Source: an uncultured Oscillospiraceae bacterium (GTDB taxonomy: Bacteria > Bacillota > Clostridia > Oscillospirales > Acutalibacteraceae). Taken from it: a stretch of 10,581 bases of DNA. Of this stretch, positions 6,371 to 10,581 are shown piece by piece. The position numbers and the translations under genes are program-made. Numbering within the stretch: the first letter of the stretch is position 1; each line of letters starts with the position of its first letter. Location: NCBI GenBank assembly GCA_900550095.1, contig URRG01000046.1:1-10581 (forward strand). Direction: 5' to 3'. The notes beneath the pieces were generated by a model. The model was not told the DNA's origin and ran no database searches. It saw nothing but the letters and a program-made list of their open reading frames with translations.

Positions 6371-6401
6371 GGACATAAAGCTGAACATTTGGACATAAAG
6401 C
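6371..6401 (+). repeat. 11-base direct repeat before recA
   Basis: GGACATAAAGC occurs at 6371-6381 and again at 6391-6401, exactly 20 bases apart, immediately upstream of the recA ribosome binding site (AAGGAG, 6407-6412). Confidence 0.85.
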
Positions 6402-6421
6402 AGAAAAAGGAGTTGTGAAGT

Positions 6422-7561
6422 ATGGCGGCTGCCGATCGGAACAGCGCGCTGGAAACAGCCATCGCACAGATAGAAAAACAATTCGGGAAGGGCGCCGTCA
6501 TGCGCCTGGGGCAGAATCAGGCCATGCAGGTGGAGGCTATTTCCACAGGCTCCCTGTCGCTGGATCTGGCTCTGGGCATCGGGGGGCTTCCCAGGGGAAG
6601 GATCACGGAGATCTACGGGCCTGAAAGCTCCGGCAAGACGACCCTTGCGCTGCACTGCATAGCGGAGGGCCAGAAAAAAGGAGGAAACGCCGCCTTCATC
6701 GACGTGGAACACGCGCTGGATCCCGTATACGCAAGGGCTTTGGGCGTGGATGTGGATTCCCTCCTGGTTTCCCAGCCGGATACGGGCGAGCAGGCGCTGG
6801 AGATCACCGAGGCGCTTGTCCGTTCCAACGCCATCGACGTGATCGTGGTGGACTCCGTGGCGGCCCTTGTGCCCCGGGCGGAGATCGAGGGCGAGATGGG
6901 AGACAGCCACGTAGGCCTGCAGGCCCGCCTGATGAGCCAGGCTCTGCGGAAGCTGGCGGGCGCTATCTCCAAATCCGCCTGCGTGGCGATTTTCATCAAC
7001 CAGCTGCGCGAGAAGGTGGGCGTGATGTACGGCAACCCGGAGGTCACCCCGGGAGGCCGCGCTTTGAAATTTTATTCCTCTGTGCGCATCGACATCCGCA
7101 AGATCGAGACGCTGAAGAGCGGCACCGAGCAGATCGGTTCCCGCACAAGGGCGAAGGTGGTCAAAAACAAGATCGCTCCCCCCTTCCGGGAAGCGGAGTT
7201 CGACGTGATGTACGGGCAGGGCATCTCCCGGGCGGGAGAGCTTCTGGATCTGGCCGTTAAGCTGGACGTCATCCAGAAGAGCGGCGCTTGGTTCTCCTAT
7301 AACCAGAACCGTCTGGGCCAGGGCCGGGACAACGTGAAGGAATTTTTGAAAAACCCCGAAAACGCCGCCATAGCCTCCGAGGTGGAGGAAAAGGTGAAAG
7401 CCAATGTGGGCCGCCTGTATACCAAGACCTCTCCCAACGCTTCGCCCGCCAAACCCGTGGCGCCGGCGGCTGCTCCCGCCCCTCAGCCTGCGGCCTCTCC
7501 CGCACCGGCTTCCTCCGGAAAAGGGCGCGGAAAGGCCAGCCTGGATATTGAGGCGGACTAA
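6422..7561 (+). CDS. recA: Recombinase RecA
   Basis: ATP-dependent strand-exchange protein and SOS co-protease; it forms filaments on single-stranded DNA and triggers LexA self-cleavage. 379 residues. Motifs: Walker A GPESSGKTT (66-74), catalytic E96 in DVEHALD, Walker B VIVVDSVAAL (140-149), L1 EIEGEMGDSHVGLQ (154-167), FINQLREKVG (191-200), L2 around NPEVTPGGRALKFYSS (205-220). ATG 6422 has AAGGAG 9 bases upstream. The C-terminus is unusual: residues about 338-365 are an Ala/Pro-rich linker followed by basic GKGRGK and ending LDIEAD, instead of a long uniformly acidic tail. Expression is likely under LexA control from the promoter at 5959-5987. recX begins 2 bases after the stop. Confidence 0.99.
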   Translation: MAAADRNSALETAIAQIEKQFGKGAVMRLGQNQAMQVEAISTGSLSLDLALGIGGLPRGRITEIYGPESSGKTTLALHCIAEGQKKGGNAAFIDVEHALDPVYARALGVDVDSLLVSQPDTGEQALEITEALVRSNAIDVIVVDSVAALVPRAEIEGEMGDSHVGLQARLMSQALRKLAGAISKSACVAIFINQLREKVGVMYGNPEVTPGGRALKFYSSVRIDIRKIETLKSGTEQIGSRTRAKVVKNKIAPPFREAEFDVMYGQGISRAGELLDLAVKLDVIQKSGAWFSYNQNRLGQGRDNVKEFLKNPENAAIASEVEEKVKANVGRLYTKTSPNASPAKPVAPAAAPAPQPAASPAPASSGKGRGKASLDIEAD

Positions 7562-7563
7562 AG

Positions 7564-8211
7564 ATGCTGCTCACATCCATTGAGCCCCGCAGGCGGGGCT
7601 TTTCGGTCTTATATTTTGAGGACGGCTCCGGCCTGCGCATCCTGACGGAAGTCGCCCTTTCGGAAAAACTCCGGCCCGGAACGGATATCCCGGAGGAGCG
7701 GATGGAAGAGCTCCTTCGGAAAAGCCGGCTGAAACGGGCGGGGGAAAAAGCCCTCACCCTTTTGGAATACCGCTCCTATTCCAAAAAAGAGCTGGAAGAC
7801 CGGCTTTCCCGGGAATCCGGAAGGGAAGCGGCCAAAGAAACAGCCGGGCGTATGGAGGAGCTGGGCCTTGTGGACGACGGGGACTATGCCCGCCGCTTTG
7901 CGGAAGAGCTTTCCTTCCGCAAAGGCTTTTCTAAAAGCCGGGTGCGGCAGGAGCTCTGCCGCCGGGGGATAGGCCGCGAACTGGCGGAAGCGGCGGCGGA
8001 AGAATTTGCCCGTCCGCCTCAGGAAGCGATAGAAGAGCTTGTGGAACGGAAATACGCCCGGTATCTGGGGGATGAAAAAGGCAGGCGGCGCACGGTCGCC
8101 GCTTTGCAGCGCCTGGGGTACCGGTTTGAGGATATCCGCGGCGTATTACGGGAATATCCTGAATATACTGAAGATAAGGATGAGGAAGAATGCCCAGTTC
8201 TGTGGGAATGA
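7564..8211 (+). CDS. recX: RecA modulator RecX
   Basis: RecX binds RecA filaments and limits their extension and activities. 215 residues, with the usual tandem three-helix repeats: ALTLLEYRSYSKKELEDRL (about 60-78), MEELGLVDDGDYARRFAEELSFRKGFSKSRVRQELCRRGI (97-136) and a final LQRLGYRFEDIRGVL (177-191). The N-terminal beta region (LLTSIEPRRRGFSVLYFEDG) fits the family, supporting the ATG at 7564. It has only a poor ribosome binding site and starts 2 bases after the recA stop, so translation is probably coupled to recA. Codons 7-14 form a very stable terminator-like hairpin. The 3' end overlaps rimO by 22 bases. The acidic tail (EYTEDKDEEE) is where the overlapping rimO ribosome binding site is read. 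Confidence 0.93.
   Translation: MLLTSIEPRRRGFSVLYFEDGSGLRILTEVALSEKLRPGTDIPEERMEELLRKSRLKRAGEKALTLLEYRSYSKKELEDRLSRESGREAAKETAGRMEELGLVDDGDYARRFAEELSFRKGFSKSRVRQELCRRGIGRELAEAAAEEFARPPQEAIEELVERKYARYLGDEKGRRRTVAALQRLGYRFEDIRGVLREYPEYTEDKDEEECPVLWE
7583..7603 (+). terminator. Intrinsic terminator-like hairpin inside recX start
   Basis: AGCCCCG (7583-7589) and CGGGGCT (7594-7600) form a perfect 7-bp GC-rich stem with a 4-base loop (CAGG), followed directly by TTTTCGGTCTTAT. It begins 19 bases after the recX ATG. It has the form of a Rho-independent terminator with a short T tract, so partial termination after recA is likely. Confidence 0.6.
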
Positions 8212-9521
8212 TCAGCCTTGGCTGTGCCAAAAACCAGGTGGATGCTGAGATCATGCTCGCTGCTCTGCAGAAGGCCGGATATGAAATAAAGGATGACGCC
8301 GCTCTGGCGGACGTGGTCATCGTGAACACCTGCGGCTTTATCGAGGCCGCCAAAAGGGAATCCATCGACGAGATTCTGGAGCTGGCCAAACTGAAGCAGG
8401 AAGGGCGCATAAAGGCCATCGTCGTCACGGGCTGTCTGGCAGAGCGCTACAAGGAAGAGATCATGAAGGAGCTCCCCGAGGCGGACGCTGTGGCAGGCAT
8501 CGGGGCCAACGGACGCATAGCGGAAATCGTAGAAGAAGCCCTGCAGCAAAAAAAGCCCCAGGTTTTCCCGGAAAAGCGCCTGCTTCCCATGGAGGGCGAG
8601 CGCATTCTGGGGACGCCCAGCTATTTCGCCTACCTGAAAATCGCAGAAGGCTGCAGCAACCGCTGCGCTTACTGCGCCATCCCCATGATCCGGGGCGGAT
8701 ACCGCAGCCGCACCATGGAAAGCATCGTGGCCGAGGCGGAAAAGCTGGCTGCAGACGGCGCCAAGGAGCTGATCCTCATCGCCCAGGATACGAGCCGCTA
8801 TGGCTGGGATCTCTACGGCCGCCTTGCCCTGCCGGAACTGCTGAAAAAGCTCTGCGCTGTTTCCGGGCTGCGGTGGATCCGGATGCTCTACTGCTATCCG
8901 GATTCCATCACCGACGAGCTTCTGGACGTGATGGCTTCTGAGGAAAAGATCGTCAAATACATGGATCTGCCCCTGCAGCACTGCAGCGGCAGGGTGCTCG
9001 GCGCCATGCGGAGAAAAGGGAATCGGGAGGAGCTGACGGCCCTGATCCGGAAAATCCGCGAAAAAGTGCCGGGCGTCGTCCTGCGGACTACCATGATCAC
9101 GGGCTTCCCCGGAGAAACGGAAGAGGATTTTGAAGAACTGAGCGCCTTCGTGAGGGAAATCCGCTTTGAACGGCTGGGCTGTTTCACCTATTCCCAGGAA
9201 GAAGGGACTGCCGCCGCTGTGATGGAAAATCAGATCCCGGAGGAAGTCAAGCAGGAACGGATGGATATCATCATGGAGCAACAGATGTCCATCATGCAGG
9301 AATGGGGCGAAAGCCGCGTCGGACAGACGGTGGAGGTTCTCACAGAAGGCTTTGACCGGTACGCCGAATGCTGGTTCGGCCGCAGCGCCGCCGATGCTCC
9401 CGATGTGGATGGAAAGATCTTCTTCACTTCCGCCGGAAGAAGGCCCTGTTACGGAGAGATGCTGAAGGTAAAAATTACGGAGTGTATGGATTGCGATCTT
9501 ATGGGAGAAGTTGTAGAGTAA
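8190..9521 (+). CDS. rimO: Ribosomal protein S12 methylthiotransferase RimO
   Basis: Radical-SAM enzyme with two [4Fe-4S] clusters that adds a methylthio group to a conserved aspartate of ribosomal protein S12. 443 residues, normal length. The N-terminal UPF0004 domain binds the auxiliary cluster through C12 (SLGCAKNQVDAE), C48 (VNTCGFIEAAKRESID) and C82 (VTGCLAERY). The radical-SAM core has C155, C159, C162 (EGCSNRCAYCAIPMIRG). The TRAM domain fills about 375-443 (ADAPDVDGKIFF). S12-type substrate choice rather than tRNA (MiaB) is inferred from SLGCAKNQVDAE and IPMIRGGYRSR. ATG 8190 is chosen for AAGGA at 8176-8180; ATG 8208 would cut the first beta strand short. The gene overlaps recX and is followed by pgsA after 12 bases, so it is part of the same operon. 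Confidence 0.96.
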   Translation: MPSSVGMISLGCAKNQVDAEIMLAALQKAGYEIKDDAALADVVIVNTCGFIEAAKRESIDEILELAKLKQEGRIKAIVVTGCLAERYKEEIMKELPEADAVAGIGANGRIAEIVEEALQQKKPQVFPEKRLLPMEGERILGTPSYFAYLKIAEGCSNRCAYCAIPMIRGGYRSRTMESIVAEAEKLAADGAKELILIAQDTSRYGWDLYGRLALPELLKKLCAVSGLRWIRMLYCYPDSITDELLDVMASEEKIVKYMDLPLQHCSGRVLGAMRRKGNREELTALIRKIREKVPGVVLRTTMITGFPGETEEDFEELSAFVREIRFERLGCFTYSQEEGTAAAVMENQIPEEVKQERMDIIMEQQMSIMQEWGESRVGQTVEVLTEGFDRYAECWFGRSAADAPDVDGKIFFTSAGRRPCYGEMLKVKITECMDCDLMGEVVE

Positions 9522-9533
9522 GGGGGTATTTGG

Positions 9534-10121
9534 ATGAACCTTCCCAATAAGCTGACTCTTCTTCGAGTGGCAATGATACCGTTTTTTGTCCTGTTTCTTT
9601 TGCTGCCGCAGATTCCTCACCACTACCTGATAGCCGGGCTGATCTTCGGCGCGGCCTCCTACACCGATCACCTGGACGGCAAGCTGGCCCGGAAAAACGG
9701 CCAGATCACCACTTTCGGCCAATTTATGGATCCTCTGGCGGATAAAATTCTGGTGATATCGGCTCTTGTATGTTTTGTTTCGCTGGAGCTGGCTCCGGTA
9801 TGGATGGTGCTTCTGATCGTTGCCCGGGAATTTATGGTGACTTCCATCCGTCTGATCGCGGCGGAAGGGGGAATGGTTCTGGCTGCCAACAACTGGGGCA
9901 AGGCGAAAACAGTAAGCCAGATCGTGGCCCTTGTGGCTGTGTTCCTGTTTGAATATATCCGGGAGCTTTCTTCTATGGGATATTTTGCCCTTCCAGCAGA
10001 ATTAGAGGCTGTTTTTTCCGGCGCGGAATGGGGACTCCTGCTTTTGTCCACGATATTGGCCGTCGTCTCCGGCGGCGTGTATCTGTTCCAAAATTTCCAC
10101 ATTCTGAAGCATACAAAGTAA
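9534..10121 (+). CDS. pgsA: CDP-diacylglycerol--glycerol-3-phosphate 3-phosphatidyltransferase
   Basis: Integral membrane enzyme making phosphatidylglycerol phosphate from CDP-diacylglycerol and glycerol-3-phosphate, the committed step of phosphatidylglycerol synthesis. 195 residues, normal length. The CDP-alcohol phosphotransferase signature D-x2-DG-x2-AR-x8-G-x3-D-x3-D is complete: D45, D48, G49, A52, R53, G62, D66, D70. The N-terminal MNLPNKLTLLRVAMIPFFV is typical. Hydrophobic segments at about 9-25, 30-44, 72-96, 128-141 and 167-186 are consistent with a multi-pass protein. The ribosome binding site AAGGGGG (9520-9526) overlaps the rimO stop, so expression follows rimO. Subfamily choice over cardiolipin synthase or phosphatidylserine synthase rests on length and overall resemblance. 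Confidence 0.95.
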   Translation: MNLPNKLTLLRVAMIPFFVLFLLLPQIPHHYLIAGLIFGAASYTDHLDGKLARKNGQITTFGQFMDPLADKILVISALVCFVSLELAPVWMVLLIVAREFMVTSIRLIAAEGGMVLAANNWGKAKTVSQIVALVAVFLFEYIRELSSMGYFALPAELEAVFSGAEWGLLLLSTILAVVSGGVYLFQNFHILKHTK

Positions 10122-10397
10122 ACGGGAAGCAAGGGACGTATGTGCTCTAAATAAGCGGTATCCCCCCTCTCTGGAATAAAGATTTAAAAATACAATAGAG
10201 GATGCGGTACCTGCGCTGCCGGCAAGGGAGGCTCACTGCAGATCCGCGTATCTTCCCTAAGGGGAATTCTGCCGTTTCCGGGTTCCGGCGCCGGAGCCCG
10301 TCAGAATACTCAAGCTGCTCCATTTAAAAGAAAATCCGGAATTTCCGGGAAGAAGGGAGCCGTATATACGGCCTTTCCGCGAATTTTCGGATTTTTC
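10122..10397 (+). other. Non-coding stretch with dense inverted repeats
   Basis: No gene is supported. It contains a TACAAT hexamer at 10191-10196 with a poor -35, a stem GATGCGG/CCGCGTATC (10201-10207 with 10244-10252), TTCCC/GGGGAA around 10253-10266, a large hairpin (10266-10307), CCGGAA-T-TTCCGG (10336-10348), a 14-base perfect palindrome GCCGTATATACGGC (10359-10372) and a weak stem ending in ATTTTTC (10380-10397). Some of this probably terminates the recA-pgsA transcript; a small RNA is possible but unproven. Confidence 0.5.
10266..10307 (+). repeat. Large two-part inverted repeat
   Basis: The inner near-perfect palindrome at 10279-10300 has arms CGGGTTCCGGC and GCCGGAGCCCG with one T/G wobble. 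It is enclosed by ATTCTG (10266-10271) facing CAGAAT (10302-10307). No T run follows, so it is not a classical terminator. Confidence 0.7.
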
Positions 10398-10426
10398 TTG
10401 ACTTTTTTCCGCGCTTTCCTTACAAT
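10398..10426 (+). promoter_or_regulatory. Sigma-A promoter of the tRNA-Ser gene
   Basis: TTGACT (10398-10403), 17-base spacer, TACAAT (10421-10426). This is close to consensus and about 70 bases upstream of the tRNA-like sequence, as expected for a stable RNA promoter. Confidence 0.8.
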
Positions 10427-10427
10427 A

Positions 10428-10448
10428 GAATCTGCGGTTCGCAGATTC
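10428..10448. repeat. Perfect inverted repeat at the tRNA promoter start site
   Basis: GAATCTGCG (10428-10436) and CGCAGATTC (10440-10448) surround GTT. The repeat starts two bases after the -10 hexamer and covers the expected start of transcription. It could be an operator or a hairpin at the 5' end of the tRNA precursor. Confidence 0.75.
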
Positions 10449-10495
10449 AGAGAAAACGGCTGTATAAGCCGCTGCGGCAGATATGTGAATATGAT

Positions 10496-10581
10496 GGAGA
10501 GTTGTCCGAGTGGTCGAAGGTGCAGCACTCGAAATCATGTTTCCACTTTGGAAGTCCAAACTGCCGAAAAGCCAGTAACCA
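10496..10581 (+). tRNA. tRNA-Ser(CGA): 5' half present, 3' half not tRNA-like
   Basis: From 10496 the sequence matches a bacterial tRNA-Ser: acceptor strand GGAGAGT (10496-10502), D arm TCCGAGTGGTCGAAGGTGC, and anticodon stem-loop CAGCA-CTCGAAA (10522-10533) with anticodon CGA, reading UCG. The 3' strand of the anticodon stem (TCATG, 10534-10538) leaves two mismatches against CAGCA where a clean stem is expected. After that no T arm (TTCRA loop) is seen, and no ACTCTCC complementary to the acceptor appears within the 86 bases available, close to a normal tRNA-Ser length. TTCCA/TGGAA (10541-10553) could imitate a variable arm. Possible readings: a tRNA split by an integrated element, a decayed fragment, an intron, or an assembly junction. 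The window ends before this can be settled. Confidence 0.6.

Larger units (their letters stand above)
5994..6421 (+). other. Long structured recA leader
   Basis: No gene is supported in this untranslated region. In order it holds an early hairpin ACCGCG/CGCGGT (6035-6040 with 6056-6061), a short 8-mer array (6080-6135), GTTCC/GGAAC (6157-6161 with 6176-6180), a terminator-like hairpin region (6217-6245), GC-rich sequence and an 11-base direct repeat just before the ribosome binding site. Open frames here are short and have no ribosome binding site. Confidence 0.6.

Noticed and set aside
5990..6398. Open frames in the recA leader (5990-6214 and 6060-6398)
   Set aside because: No ribosome binding sites, the first would start within bases of the transcription start, and both pass through the repeat array.
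8019..9722. 567-residue open frame on the minus strand across rimO
   Set aside because: Shadow frame opposite a clear RimO; no ribosome binding site or domain.
10155..10215. T-box-like sequence on the minus strand (AGGGGGGATACCGC and AGGTACCGC)
   Set aside because: The match to the T-box antiterminator is partial, and no minus-strand gene lies downstream to be regulated.
1..10581. CRISPR arrays, insertion sequences, phage or defence genes
   Set aside because: No spaced direct repeats of suitable length, transposase, integrase or nuclease motifs were found in any supported reading frame.

Overview
The window reads as chromosomal DNA of a GC-rich Gram-positive anaerobe of the Clostridia, most likely Lachnospiraceae or a close relative. 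The evidence is a YqhQ-type DUF1385 gene directly upstream of prmC, strong AGGAGG ribosome binding sites, a LexA box of the Bacillus/Clostridium type in front of recA, and the gene set recA-recX-rimO-pgsA. All protein genes are on the + strand. The taxonomic call is inference from gene content, not from a search.

Layout. Bases 3-950 hold the 3' part of a gene for a protein with calcium-loop (VCBS/FG-GAP-like) motifs. An OmpR/PhoB response regulator follows (1063-1767), then an unusual 441-base non-coding gap, then a membrane sensor histidine kinase (2209-3708), a DUF1385 membrane protein (3711-4811) and prmC (4910-5914). A new transcription unit begins at about 5994. It has a LexA-type operator, a near-consensus sigma-A promoter and a leader of about 430 bases, and carries recA (6422-7561), recX (7564-8211), rimO (8190-9521) and pgsA (9534-10121), all tightly packed or overlapping. 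After pgsA comes a 374-base non-coding stretch full of inverted repeats, then a strong promoter and the 5' half of a tRNA-Ser(CGA). Its 3' half is not tRNA-like up to the window end.

How the genes work together. The regulator/kinase pair with the beta-propeller-like neighbour looks like an envelope-sensing module. DUF1385-prmC is a translation-associated housekeeping pair (release-factor methylation). recA-recX is the SOS recombinase with its modulator, and rimO (ribosomal protein S12 methylthiolation) and pgsA (phosphatidylglycerol synthesis) appear to be read through from it. A terminator-like hairpin in the first codons of recX probably sets how much transcription passes from recA into recX-rimO-pgsA.

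What is unusual is mostly non-coding. There is a degenerate 8-base tandem repeat family in two leaders (after the response regulator and in front of recA) and a possible cloverleaf-like fold closed by an 11-bp inverted repeat between regulator and kinase. The recA leader contains mutually exclusive hairpins, and the tRNA-Ser gene breaks at the anticodon stem, which could be a junction of an integrated element lying to the right. I found no CRISPR array, transposase, phage gene or recognisable defence system. Whether any of the non-coding elements is a new functional system cannot be decided from this sequence alone.
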